DNA from: Azospirillum brasilense
Lineage (GTDB): Bacteria; Pseudomonadota; Alphaproteobacteria; Azospirillales; Azospirillaceae
Direction: 5' to 3'
DNA length: 64,000 bases
Assembly: GCF_001315015.1 (NCBI RefSeq)
Contig: NZ_CP012914.1
Span: 1,054,001-1,118,000 of the forward strand
Shown one piece after another: positions 34,692 through 45,200 of this stretch. Position 1 is the stretch's first letter. Every line of letters starts with the position of its first letter. The notes below the pieces were generated by a model. That model was not told the origin of the DNA, made no database searches, and saw only the letters and a list, made by a program, of their open reading frames with translations. Position numbers and translations under genes: made by a program.

Positions 34692-35321
34692 TCAGTAGAA
34701 GGAGATGTCGCCCATCGGGTTGTCGCCCTTCACGATCAGGTCGTGATAGCCGGTGTCGTTCGCCGCGTTCCACGTGACGACGTAGTTGCCGTCCTTCTGC
34801 CAGATGCTGTATTGGCCGTCGGCGGGCGCGCTGGTCGAGCCGGCGTAGCTGTAGCTGCCCTTCAGCCAGATCTGGTCCTCGTCCTTGAAGTCGGTGATGG
34901 TGTCGGCGTTGCCGGCGTAGATGTCGCCGCTGTCCTTCGTCTCGAAGAAGAACCAGTCGGCCCCGGCCCCGCCGGTCATCTGGTCCTTGCCCATGCCGCC
35001 GTAGAGGTCGTCGAAGGTGTCGCCGCCGCTCAGCGTGTCGTTGCCGTCGCCGCCGTAGAGCTTGTCGTACCCGCTCTCGCCGTAGAGCTGGTCGTTGCCG
35101 CTTCCGCCATAGAGCGTGTCGGTGCCGTAATAGCCCATCAGCAGGTCGTTGCCCGACTCGCCGTACAGCACGTCGTTGCCGTTCCAGCCGTCCAGCGTGT
35201 CGTTGCCGGACCAGCCGAGGATGGTGTCGTTGCCGTCATAACCCTGCACGTAGTCATTGCTGACGCCGTACTTGATCATGTCGAGATAGTCGGCGTTGTT
35301 GGTGCCATAGACGTTTGCCAT
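34692..35321 (-). CDS. Small RTX (haemolysin-type Ca2+-binding) secreted protein
   Basis: 209 residues, first gene of the operon with the exporter and adaptor, hence the likely cargo. Residues ~20-115 are nonapeptide RTX repeats of the GGxGxDxLx type (for example DGNDTILGWSGNDTLDGWNG, YGGSGNDQLYGESGYDKLYG, GGDGNDTLSGGD) that fold into a Ca2+-loaded beta-roll outside the cell. The last ~90 residues, beginning GGAGADWFFFETKDSGD and ending GDISFY, match the usual M10/RTX C-terminal secretion module. There is no enzymatic N-terminal domain, so it may be a structural or surface protein, a stub cargo or a biofilm matrix component. The first unit starts almost at the N-terminus. Confidence 0.88.
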   Translation of the reverse strand: MANVYGTNNADYLDMIKYGVSNDYVQGYDGNDTILGWSGNDTLDGWNGNDVLYGESGNDLLMGYYGTDTLYGGSGNDQLYGESGYDKLYGGDGNDTLSGGDTFDDLYGGMGKDQMTGGAGADWFFFETKDSGDIYAGNADTITDFKDEDQIWLKGSYSYAGSTSAPADGQYSIWQKDGNYVVTWNAANDTGYHDLIVKGDNPMGDISFY

Positions 35322-35500
35322 TGATGCGTTTCCTTCGGATCAGGGGATTGTGCCATGCAAGGGGGAGGGGTGTTCTTCGGCGTTCCTTTTGCTGGTTCGT
35401 TCCGAAGACCTCGCCCTTGCACAGCCATTCTTCCCGGATCGGGCATCCGGCACTGTTGTCCACTTCACAATTTTGAAAAGGAGGGAAAAAGACCCGGCGG

Positions 35501-35857
35501 TCAGCGCCGCCGGTGCAGGATCATCCCGCCATGGTGCAGCACCCCGTCGATGAAGTCGCCGTCGGCGGTGAAGCCGGTGTCGTCCCAATAGTCGATGTGG
35601 TCGCCGGTGACCCGATAGCGGCCCTGGTACGCCTTCTCCCGGCTGCCCCGCGCCTCGACGTAGCGGTTGTTGGGGAGAAGCTCGTGGCGGACGCGACCGT
35701 CTTCGGTCACCCACAGGCCGACATAGGGGTGATCTGCCTGCTGCACTTCAGGCCGGTCGGCGGTCTGGGCCAGCGCCTTGCGGTCGGGCAGGGCCTCGGC
35801 GCCGGAGGCGAGCAGGGCGGCGGTCAGGGTGGCGGTTCTGGCGAACGCGCGTTTCAT
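35501..35857 (-). CDS. Atu4866-type secreted protein
   Basis: 118 residues with a Sec-type N-terminus (MKRAFARTATLTAALLASGAEA). The mature sequence YVGLWVTEDGRVRHELLPNN-R-Y followed by GRYRVTGDHIDYWDDTGFTADGDF and LHHGGM is the hallmark of the small Atu4866 family (structure known from Agrobacterium, function not assigned), a lipocalin-like barrel. The ATG overlaps the stop of the upstream CMD gene by 4 bases (ATGA), so the two are translationally coupled. With the SDR gene upstream they form an operon read leftward from the lysR intergenic region. Confidence 0.78.
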   Translation of the reverse strand: MKRAFARTATLTAALLASGAEALPDRKALAQTADRPEVQQADHPYVGLWVTEDGRVRHELLPNNRYVEARGSREKAYQGRYRVTGDHIDYWDDTGFTADGDFIDGVLHHGGMILHRRR

Positions 35858-36366
35858 GGCGTGCCTCCTTCCGTCGGCGGGCGGCGCTCGGCGAACAGCT
35901 CCGACAGGGTGCGTGCGGCGGTGATCGCGCGGGGGAAGCCGGCGGGGACGGTCACCATGTAGACGATCTCTTTCAACTCGTCCTCGGAGACGCCGGCGTT
36001 GAGGGCGTAGCCGGCGTGGATCTTCATGAAGGCCGTCTCGCCGATGGCGGCGAAGGCGGCGACCGCGGCCAGTTGGCGGGTCCGCGTGTCCAGCCCCGGC
36101 CGCGACCAGACGTCGCCCAGCGCGTAAGCCTCGGTGGCCTCCGCCAGGAAGGGGAACTCCTCGCGCATCCGCTCCAGGGTGGGTTGGGGATGGCCGTTGT
36201 TCAGGCTGCGGATCACTTCGCCGCCGCGCTTGGCGCGCTCCTCGGTGGTCAGGGCGCTGGCCAGGGTGGGGGCGGGCATCGCGGGAACCGCGGCGAGCAG
36301 CCCCGCCGTGACGAGGGTGCGCAGGCGCACAGGATGACGGGTGAGGGTGTCGGTGGCGTGGGTCAT
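35854..36366 (-). CDS. Carboxymuconolactone decarboxylase (CMD)-family protein with signal peptide
   Basis: 170 residues from the ATG at 36366, which has GGGAGA seven bases upstream. A hydrophobic stretch (VTAGLLAAVPAMPAPTLASA) near residues 19-38 looks like a signal peptide, so the protein may be periplasmic. The CMD helices are read as RTRQLAAVAAFAAIGETAFMKIHAGYALNAGVSEDELKEIVYM; there is no CxxC, so it belongs with gamma-carboxymuconolactone decarboxylase-like members and not the AhpD peroxidases. In plant-associated bacteria this set often appears with SDR oxidoreductases. The reaction is unknown. 14 bases separate its start from the SDR stop. Confidence 0.75.
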   Translation of the reverse strand: MTHATDTLTRHPVRLRTLVTAGLLAAVPAMPAPTLASALTTEERAKRGGEVIRSLNNGHPQPTLERMREEFPFLAEATEAYALGDVWSRPGLDTRTRQLAAVAAFAAIGETAFMKIHAGYALNAGVSEDELKEIVYMVTVPAGFPRAITAARTLSELFAERRPPTEGGTP

Positions 36367-36380
36367 GCTGATTCTCCCTC

Positions 36381-37112
36381 TCAATGGCTGGCCGTGGGCC
36401 GGACCACGATCTCGTTGGTGTCCACGTCATCCGGCTGCTCGATGGCGTGCAGGATGGCCCGCCCGATGGCGTCCGGCTTGATGGAGACGGCGCGGTAGCT
36501 GCGCATCAGCTCCTCGGCCTCCGGGTCGGTGATGGTGTGGGCCAGCTCCGATTCCACGACGCCGGGGCAGACGCAGGTGACGCGCAGCCGCTCGTTCTCC
36601 TGGCGCAGCCCGTCGGAAATAGCCCGCACCGCGTATTTCGTCGCGCAGTAGACGGCGGCGGTCGGTGAGACGGCGAGCGCCCCGATGGAGGCGATGTTGA
36701 TGATCTGGCCGAAGCCCTGGCCGTTCATGACCGGCAGCACCGCGGCGATGCCGTAGAGGACGCCGCGGATGTTCACGTCGATCATGCGGTCCCATTCCTC
36801 GACCTTCAGCGAGGCCATGGGGGACAGGGGCATGACCCCGGCGTTGTTGACCAGCACGTCGATGCGCCCGAACCGCTCCTGCGCGAAGGCGGCGAAGGCG
36901 GCCATGTCCTCGCGGCTCGTCACGTCCAGCGCGCGGACCTCGGCGGTTCCGCCCCCGGCCCGGATGTCGGCGGCCAGGGATTCCAGCCGGTCAGTCCGGC
37001 GGGCGCCGAGCACAAGCTTCGCCCCGGCGGCACCGAGGACGCGGGCGGTGCCCTCGCCGATGCCGCTGGACGCGCCGGTGATGAGGATCGTCTTGTCGGT
37101 GATCGCGGTCAT
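36381..37112 (-). CDS. Short-chain dehydrogenase/reductase (SDR)
   Basis: 243 residues from the ATG at 37112 (GAGGAG eight bases upstream). Classical SDR motifs: LITGASSGIGEGTA (residues 10-23) for NADP/NAD binding, NNAGV near 88, the catalytic Ser in INIASIGAL near 140, and YCATK near 155, giving the Ser-Tyr-Lys triad. It starts the operon SDR-CMD-Atu4866 and is divergent from a LysR-type regulator, the usual layout for a LysR-controlled oxidoreductase. The substrate cannot be predicted. Confidence 0.9.
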   Translation of the reverse strand: MTAITDKTILITGASSGIGEGTARVLGAAGAKLVLGARRTDRLESLAADIRAGGGTAEVRALDVTSREDMAAFAAFAQERFGRIDVLVNNAGVMPLSPMASLKVEEWDRMIDVNIRGVLYGIAAVLPVMNGQGFGQIINIASIGALAVSPTAAVYCATKYAVRAISDGLRQENERLRVTCVCPGVVESELAHTITDPEAEELMRSYRAVSIKPDAIGRAILHAIEQPDDVDTNEIVVRPTASH

Positions 37113-37171
37113 GGTCTGCTCCTCTGTCGATCGTTGCGGTGACGGAGAGAAAGCTATGATCCGATGGCCGA

Positions 37172-37217
37172 TCGTTCGAGTTGCCAATCCTGAACGAGCT
37201 GGTTAGCTTCTCTAACC
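37172..37217. promoter_or_regulatory. Putative LysR-type operator region
   Basis: In the divergent region a perfect inverted repeat GGTTAG-N5-CTAACC (37201-37217) fits T-N11-A, the LysR core, and ends one base before the lysR ATG. A second inverted repeat TCGTTC-N14-GAACGA lies at 37172-37197. Binding at the first would hide the start codon. Confidence 0.55.
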
Positions 37218-37218
37218 A

Positions 37219-38139
37219 ATGAGCGATCCCTTCGAAGGCATGGCGGCGTTTCTGGCGGTGGCCGAGACGCTTAATTTCCGCCGGGCGTCCGAGCGCCTGG
37301 GCGTCACCCGTTCCGCCGTCAGCCAGGCGGTCCGCCGGCTGGAGGACCGGATCGGCGTGCCGCTTCTTCAAAGGACGACGCGCAGCGTTCGGCTGACCGA
37401 CGCCGGCGCGCATCTGTTCGCCGCGACGCGGCCGGCGCTGGCGGAGATCGGCACGGCGCTGGAGGTCATCGCCTCGACGCATGGGGCACCGGGCGGGACG
37501 CTGCGGCTGGCCGTTTCGTCCATCGCGGAAAGCATCCTGGAGGGCGAGGCGCTGGCCGGATTCCTGGCCGCCTACCCGTCGGTCGGCGTCGACATCCTGG
37601 TGACCGACGAGGAGTTCGACATCGTCGCGGCGGGCTTCGACGCGGGCGTCCGGCTGGGCGAAGCCATCGAGCAGGACATGATCGCGATCCCGGTCTCCGC
37701 CCCGCAGCGGCAGCTGGTGGTGGCCTCACCGACCTATCTGGCAGAGTTTGGCCGTCCAGCCCATCCGCGCGACCTGCTTGCCCACCGTTGCATCGGCTGG
37801 CGTCCGGCGCCGGACGTGGCACCCTACCGCTGGGAGTTCACCGAGGACGGCCGCGACTTCGACATCGCGGTCAATCCGCGGGTCGCCACCAACGACATGG
37901 GGATGATGGTCCGGCTGGCCCTGGCCGGCGCCGGGCTCACCTGCGGCATGGAGGAAACGTTCCGGCCCCATCTGGAGCGCGGCGCGCTGGAGGCGGTCCT
38001 GGAGGCGTTTTGCCCGCCCTTCGCCGGCTTCCACCTCTACTATCCCAGCCGCCGGACGGTGCCGCTGCGGCTGCGCGCGCTCATTGACCATCTGCGGGCG
38101 CGGAACGGCGCGTCGCCGAGGGCGTCCCGTCAGGGGTGA
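37219..38139 (+). CDS. LysR-family transcriptional regulator
   Basis: 306 residues. The N-terminal winged HTH (residues ~8-66: ASERLGVTRSAVSQAVRRLE, then RIGVPLLQRTTRSVRLTDAG) is followed by the periplasmic-binding-protein-like effector domain (residues ~95-300), both of normal length. It most likely controls the divergent SDR-CMD-Atu4866 operon and itself. The effector is unknown. No SD is seen, because the operator abuts the ATG; translation may be leaderless. Confidence 0.92.
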   Translation: MSDPFEGMAAFLAVAETLNFRRASERLGVTRSAVSQAVRRLEDRIGVPLLQRTTRSVRLTDAGAHLFAATRPALAEIGTALEVIASTHGAPGGTLRLAVSSIAESILEGEALAGFLAAYPSVGVDILVTDEEFDIVAAGFDAGVRLGEAIEQDMIAIPVSAPQRQLVVASPTYLAEFGRPAHPRDLLAHRCIGWRPAPDVAPYRWEFTEDGRDFDIAVNPRVATNDMGMMVRLALAGAGLTCGMEETFRPHLERGALEAVLEAFCPPFAGFHLYYPSRRTVPLRLRALIDHLRARNGASPRASRQG

Positions 38140-38148
38140 GTCGAGGCG

Positions 38149-38895
38149 TTACCGCGGCATCAGCGCGAACACGCCCCAGCCCAGATGGTCCCGCGTGTGG
38201 GTGGCGTAGCGCACCGGTTCCGAGGTCAGCTTGGCTCGAATCTCCTTCGCGAAGTCATCGCCGGGATTGGCGTCCAGCCAGCGGCGCATGGTCAGCCATT
38301 TGGCCGCCTCGTAGCGGTCCCAGCCGTCCTGGTCGGCCAGAACCATCTCGACGACGTCGCAGCCAAGGCGGTCGAAGGACGCGAGAAGCTCCGGAAGCGT
38401 GAGGAAGTCGGCGATGGCGGTGGCGAGGCACCCCTTGGCGATCTCTTCCGTCGGCGGCAGCTGCCGCCAATAGGGCTCGCCGATGAGGATGATCCCTCCG
38501 GTGCGCAGGCTCCGCGCCAGAAGCTCGACCGTGCCGGCGACACCACCGGCGATCCAGGTGGCACCGACGCAGGCGGCCACATCGACCTTCTCGTCGGACA
38601 CGTATCCGGCGGCATCGCCGTGGATGAACGCGACCTGATCGGCGACGCCGAGTTCAACGGCACGGAGCTTCGCGTGTTCGGTGAACAACCGGCTCATGTC
38701 GATGCCGGTGCCGGTGATGCCGTGATCGCGTGCCCAATTGCACAGCATCTCCCCCGAACCGCTGCCGAGGTCAAGCACCCGGGCTCCGGACTCCAACCGC
38801 AGCGCCGCGCCGAGCGTGGCGAGCTTTTCCGGTGTGATCGGGTTGTGAATGCGGTGGGCGCTTTCAGTGATGGTGAATATTCGAGGAATGTCCAC
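38149..38895 (-). CDS. SAM-dependent methyltransferase
   Basis: 248 residues from the GTG at 38895, with AAGGA about ten bases upstream; the longer frame to 39096 is not family-like. Motif I VLDLGSGSGEMLCNWA (residues ~40-55) and the following acidic GTGIDMS bind S-adenosylmethionine; FIHGDAAGY is motif II and GGIILIGEPYW motif III, typical of the UbiE/class I group. Small-molecule methyltransferase is most likely. It is convergent with lysR (9-base gap), followed on the other side by the giant RTX gene's terminator. Confidence 0.82.
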   Translation of the reverse strand: MDIPRIFTITESAHRIHNPITPEKLATLGAALRLESGARVLDLGSGSGEMLCNWARDHGITGTGIDMSRLFTEHAKLRAVELGVADQVAFIHGDAAGYVSDEKVDVAACVGATWIAGGVAGTVELLARSLRTGGIILIGEPYWRQLPPTEEIAKGCLATAIADFLTLPELLASFDRLGCDVVEMVLADQDGWDRYEAAKWLTMRRWLDANPGDDFAKEIRAKLTSEPVRYATHTRDHLGWGVFALMPR

Positions 38896-39130
38896 TTTGG
38901 AAGACGTCCTTGAACGGATGCTGGGAGTGGGCGGACTCGCCTCGGCACGAAGGATGAGGGCGGCGAGCGAGAGTGGTGTAGCGATGCCTGCGCGGAATTG
39001 CAGGATAACCTGCGGGGCGCGCCTCAACAAGTTCTCACCAGGGTTGTGCCATTCTCCGCGATTGAACGGGCCTGCGTTTCCGGAGACCGCCCCCACAGCT
39101 TGCGGCTCGCATCCCAGCCCACGGCCACCT

Positions 39131-39182
39131 AGAAACGGAAACGGCGGGTGCCGGAGCCCGAAGGCCCCGGCACCCGCCGTTC
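39131..39182 (-). terminator. Rho-independent terminator of the giant RTX gene
   Basis: A ~17-bp near-perfect stem (ACGGCGGGTGCCGG on one side, CCGGCACCCGCCGT on the other) closed by a TTCG tetraloop is followed on the minus strand by TTTCCGTTTC. It lies about 20 bases after the giant gene's stop. Confidence 0.8.
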
Positions 39183-39202
39183 CGGCCGGCGTTTATGCCC
39201 GC

Positions 39203-42200
39203 TCAGCCGAACCAGGCGGCGACGTTTCCGGTCTGGCCGAGGATGGTGATGCGGTTGCCCGACCCGATGTCGAGGGTGGTGTTGCCGCCCTCCACCCGGG
39301 CCGAGCGGATCACCGCGCCGAGGTCCATGCCGGCGTCGTAGAGCGCCAGACGGTCCACCCCGGCCTGGAAGTCCATCACCACCGACCCGCCCGAGGACCG
39401 GCCGAAGGCGAAGACGTCCGCGCCCTCGCCGCCCCACAGCGTGTCCGCTCCGCCGTCGGCGAACAGAACGTCGTTGCCGGCCCCGCCGTTCAGCAGGTCG
39501 TTGCCCGCCCCGCCGAACAGCGTGTCGTTGCCGGCCTCGCCGAACAGCGTGTCGTCGCCGTCGCCGCCGCTGGCCAGGTCGTCGCCCGCGCCGAGCCCGA
39601 TGAGGTCGCGTCCCGCCCCGCCCAGTGCCACGTCGTTGCCGTCGCCGCCGCTGATCGTGTCGTCGCCTTCGTCGCCGATCAGGAAGTCGTTGCCTTCCCC
39701 GCCGAACAGAAGGTCGTTGCCCGACCCGCCGGACAGCGTGTCGTCGCCCTCCTCGCCGCTCAGCGTGTCGTCGCCGTCCTCGCCGAACAGGATGTCCTGG
39801 CCCGTCCCGCCGAACAGCGCGTCGTTGCCGACCCCGCCGCCGACCAGGTCGTTGCCCTCCCCGCCGAACAGCCAGTCGTCGCCCTCGCCGCCCATCACCA
39901 CGTCGTCGCCGTCGTCGCCGTACAGCGTGTCGTTGCCGCCGGCGCTGGCGATCGTGTCGTTGCCGCCGCCGCCGTGCAGGATGTCGTCGCCGGCCCCCAG
40001 ATACATGAACTGTTCGTGGTCGTCGCCGTAGACGATCTGCTCGCCGTCGCCGCCGACCAGCGTGGCGGCGCCGACCACCGCGGCGAACTCCACGTTGTCG
40101 AGCTGGATGGTCACCGGCCCGGCCACCGCCGTGGTGTTGAGCACCACCGCGGTCGGCGCCGTGCTGGCGGTGCCGGTGCCGCCCAGCGTGTTGCCGGTCA
40201 CCTTGGTCTGCACCGCCTGGCCGGCGGCCACCCCCGGCGCGCTGAAGTCGATGGCGCGCACCAGGAGCTGGGCCTGGGCGGACAGCACCGAGAGGAAGCC
40301 CGAACCGCCGCCGGTCAGGTTGCCGCGCGAGGCCGTGCCGGTGTCGGTGCGCGCCTCGATGGCGGCGATCAGCCCGCTCAGTCCGGTCTGGGCCTCCGCG
40401 GCGGTCTGCCGCTCGGCGCTGCCCGAGGTGGTGACGGCCACCCCGCTGGCAACGCTGACCGTCAGGGTGGTGACGGTGGACACCGCTCCGGTCTGCCGGT
40501 CGACCACCTGCTCGCGCACCACCGGCACGTCGGCGAGGTCGGCGTTGGCGGTGCTGCTGTCCTCGACCCGCTCCTCGTTGCTGGCCGCGATGGTCACGGT
40601 GGTGACGCGCTTGCCGTCGTCGCCGGTGGTGATCGAGCCGTTGACGGTGGCGCCGTCCACGGTGGCGACCGGCGGCGGCGCGATGGGGGCGGGCTTCTCC
40701 ACCGTGGCGGTGAGCTTCTGCGTCGTCGCGGTGAAGGGTGCCGAGGCGTTGCCCGCCGGGTCGGTCAGGCCGAGCGTCAGGGTGAGCGTGCCGTCGCCCA
40801 GGCCGGAGAGATCCAGCCCGGTCACCCGCATGGTCGGGCCGCTCATCACGCCGGAGCCGGTGACCTGGCCGCCGCCCGCCGAGGTGATCGTCCAGGTGAA
40901 GCTGGTCCCGGCCTCGCCGCCGCTGATGGTGAAGGCGACGCTGGACTGCTCGATGGCGTCGATGCTGTCGTCCTCGAACAGCACGGTGGCCGTGGGCGCG
41001 GTGGTGTCGATGGTCAGCGACTGCGTGCCGGGACCCGAAACGTTGCCCGCCGCGTCGGTGGCGGTGGCCGACACCGGGTTGGCGCCGTTGGGGTTCAGGC
41101 TGAGCGAACCGGTGACCGGTGTGGCGGTGGCGAGGTTGAGGCTCCAGGCGCCGCCGTTGGTGGCGGTGGTGGTGTAGGTGGCGCCGCCCACCGTGACGGT
41201 GACGGTGCTGCCGGCCTCGGCCGAGCCGGTGAGGGTCGGCGCGGCGTTGTTGGTCAGCGCCGCCGAGGTCACCGCCGGAGCGTTGGGGGCGGTGGTGTCG
41301 ATGACCAACGACTGGGTGCCCGGCGCCGAGACGTTGCCCGAAGCATCGGTGGCGGTGGCCGACACCGGGTTGGCGCCGTTGGCGTTCAAGCTGAGCGAAC
41401 CGGTGACCGGTGTGGCGGTGGCGAGATTGACGCTCCAGTTTCCGCCCGTGGCGGTGGTGGTGTAGGTGGCGCCGCCGATGGTGACGGTGACGGTGCTGCC
41501 CGCTTCCGCCGTGCCGGTGATCACCGGGGTGGTGTTTCTGGTCAGCGCCGCCGAGGTCACCGCCGGAGCATCGGGCAACGTGGTGTCGATGGTCAGCGAC
41601 TGCGTCCCCGGCGTGGACGTGTTGCCCGCCGCGTCGGTGGCGGTGGCCGAGACCGGGTTGGCGCCGTTGGCGTTCAGGTTCAGCGCGCCGGAGGCCGGCG
41701 TCGCCGTGGCGAGATTGACGCTCCAGTTTCCGCCCGTGGCGATGGTGGTGTAGGTGGCGCCGCCGATGGTGACGGTCACCGTGCTGCCGGCCTCCGCCGT
41801 GCCGCCGATTACCGGGGTGGTGCTGTTGCTCAGCGCGGCGCTGGTCACCGCCGGAGCGTTCGGAGCGGTGGTGTCGATGGTCAGCGACTGCGTGCCCGGT
41901 GCGGACGTGTTGCCCGCCGCATCGGTGGCGGTGGCCGAGACCGGGTTGGCGCCGTTGGCGTTCAGGCTCAGCGCGCCGGTCGTCGGCGTCGTCGTGGCGA
42001 GATTGACGCTCCAGTTTCCGCCCGTCGCCGTGGTGGTGTAGGTGGCGCCGCCGATGGTGACGGTCACCGTGCTGCCCGCTTCCGCCGTGCCGGTCAGGAT
42101 CGGCGTCGTGCTGTTGCTCAGCGCGGCGCTGGTCACCACCGGGGCGTTTGGCAGCGTGGTGTCGATGGTCAGCGACTGCGTGCCCGGCGTGGACGTGTTG

Positions 42201-45200
42201 CCCGCCGCGTCGGTGGCGGTGGCCGAGACCGGGTTGGCGCCGTTGGCGTTCAGGTTCAGCGCGCCGGAGGCCGGCGTCGCCGTGGCGAGGTTGACGCTCC
42301 AGTTTCCGCCCGTCGCCGTGGTGGTGTAGGTGGCGCCGCCGATGGTGACGGTCACCGTGCTGCCGGCCTCCGCCGTGCCGCCGATTACCGGGGTGGTGCT
42401 GTTGCTCAGCGCGGCGCTGGTCACCGCCGGAGCGTTCGGAGCGGTGGTGTCGATGGTCAGCGACTGCGTGCCCGGTGCGGACGTATTGCCCGCCGCATCG
42501 GTGGCGGTGGCCGAGACCGGGTTGGCGCCGTTGGCGTTCAGGTTCAGCGCGCCGGAGGTCGGCGTCGTCGTGGCGAGATTGACGCTCCAGTTTCCGCCCG
42601 TCGCCGTGGTGGTGTAGGTGGCGCCGCCGATGGTGACCGTCACCGTGCTGCCGGCCTCCGCCGTGCCGGTCAGGATCGGCGTCGTGCTGTTGCTCAGCGC
42701 CGTCGTGACGGTCGGAGCGTTCGGAGCGGTGGTGTCGATGGTCAGCGACTGCGTGCCCGGTGCGGACGTATTGCCCGCCGCATCGGTGGCGGTGGCCGAG
42801 ACCGGGTTGGCGCCGTTGGCGTTCAGGCTGAGCGAGCCGGTCGTCGGCGTCGCCGTGGCGAGATTGACGCTCCAGTTTCCGCCCGTGGCGGTGGTGGTGT
42901 AGGTGGCGCCGCCCACCGTGACGGTGACGGTGCTGCCGGCTTCCGCCGTGCCGCCAATGATCGGTGTGGCGTTCTTGGTCAGCGCGGCGCTGGTCACCGC
43001 CGGCGCGTCGGGCGCCGTGGTGTCGATGGTCAGCGTCTGCGTGCCGGCCGTGGAGGTGTTGTTGGACGCGTCCCGGGCGGTGACCGACACCGGGTTGGCG
43101 CCGTTGGCGTTGAGGTTCAGCGCCCCGGAGGCCGGCGTCGCCGTGGCGAGATTGACGCTCCAGTTTCCGCCGGTGGCGGTGGTGGTGTAGGTCGCCCCGC
43201 CGATGGTGACGGTGACCGTGCTGTCGGCTTCCGCCGTGCCGGCGATGATCGGCGTGGCGCTCTTGGTCAGCGCCGCGCTGGTGACGACCGGAGCCGCGGG
43301 TGGCGTCACGTCGGCCACGCTCACCACCGTGCTGACGCCGGAGATGGTCGCGCTGCCGGTGGCGCCGCCGCTGTCGGTCAGGCTGGCGATGGCCACCGTG
43401 CGGTTGCCCAGCGTCGCGGTCGCGCTGGTGTTCGTGTAGGTGACGCCGCCGAGCAGCGCGTTCATCTGCGCGTCGCTGCGCTCCAGGCCGCTGACCGTCA
43501 CCGTGGCGACGCCGCCGACCACCGACACGGTGACGCCGGCGTCGCCGCCCGCGACGCCCAGCCCGCTCAGGGTGGCGGTGGCGCCGTTGGTCAGGGCGAC
43601 GTCGATGCCGCCGATGCTCAGGACCTCGGTGGCGTCGACCACGCCGCTGACGGTGAACACCACCCCGCGGAAGCTCTGCCCGGCCTCCACGGTGGAGGCC
43701 GCCACGGCGCTGAACAGGCTGGTCGACGCATCCACCCCGACGCCGAAGGTCTTGGCTCCGCCGGTCGCGGTCAGGGTCGGCACGGCGTCGACGGTAATCG
43801 TCGCGGTGGCGCTGCCCGTGCTGTAGGCGTCCGCGCTGGTGTCGGCGGTGCCGCCCGCCGTGCCGCTGGTCAGGTCCCACGCCTTGAAGGTCAGGCCGCC
43901 GGTGTCGGTGTTGGTGAAGCCCGAGCCGCTCGGCACGAAGCGCACGCGGTCCGACCCGGCGAGCAGCAGCGCCGCGCCGTTGGACGAGCCGGTGGGAATG
44001 TCGGTCCAGGCGCCGGTACCGACCTTGTACTGCCAGGTGCCGTTGGTGTTGGTCACCCCGGTGACGGCGATGCCCAGCGGAAGGACGGGGACCATCGGCA
44101 CCGGGCTGTCGTACTCGGCGTCGGTGGCGGTGCCGGCGGAGGCGAGCAGGGCGGTGACGGTGGTGCCGGTGTTGGCGGCGTCGGCGATGCCCTGGTCGAT
44201 GGTGGCCAAGCTGCGGACGTCGCCGGACAGGATGGGGCTGTCGTTGGCGCCGGTGAAGTTGAGGGTGAGCTGCTGCGAGACGGTGCGGTTGCCGTCGGAG
44301 ACGGTGAAGGTGCTGGTGCCCTGCATCGGCCCGGCGGGCACGCCGTTGAGGAAGGCGGCGTCGAAGACGTAGGCGTAGTGGCCGGTCTGGCTGTTGACGT
44401 AGGAGGTGCCGCCCGGCCCGGTGGACCAGGTGTCGTAGGTGACGCCGTTGCTGAGCGTGACGCTGCCGTACTGGAGCGGGGAGGCCTGCGATCCGGCGAT
44501 GGAGTAGGTCAGCGTGTCGCCTTCCAGGTCGCTCGCGGAGAGCTGTCCGTCGACCATCGGGAAGCTGTCGTCGGCGGCGGTGTCGACCAGCGTCGGCGGG
44601 GTGGTCGGCACCACCAGCGTCGGCGGGGCGTTGGTGTCGATGCGGTCGTTGGTCTGGCTGATCGCGGTGGTGTAGGGGGTGTTGGCGTTGCTGGCGCTGT
44701 CGACCAGGACGATGTTGACCGGAATGTCGTCGGCGGCGGCGCGGTCGCCGGTGCGCAGGCCGTCGGCGGTGACGGTGAAGGTGGCGGTGTAGGTGGTGGC
44801 GCTGACCTTGGTCAGGTTGCCCAGCGCGAAGCCGCCGACCGTGCTGCCGTTGCCCAGCGTGTAGGTGTCGCTGTCCGACGCCACCGTGATCGTCACGGTC
44901 ACCGTGTCGCCGACCTTGGCCGGCTGGTTGGGAATGGTGACGTTGGTGATCGAGGGAGGCGTCGTGTCCGGGGTGTTGTTCGTCACCGACTGGTCGGTGA
45001 CAGTGGCCGCGTCCGCACCGCCGGTCGCGTTCTGGATCGCCGCCACATCGTTGCCGCTGGTGGGGTCGGTGTAGCTGACGGTGACCGTCTGCCCCTGCTG
45101 GACCGCCTGACCCAGCGTCAGAGTGACCGTTTTGGCGGCGCTGTCCACCGCGACGCCGGTGACGGTGACGGTGTTGCCGCCGGCCTTGACCACGAAGGCG

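Noticed and set aside
40980..43310. CRISPR-like or satellite array
   Set aside because: The units are 288 bp, in frame and encode Ig-like domains; there are no short repeats with unique spacers anywhere in the window.
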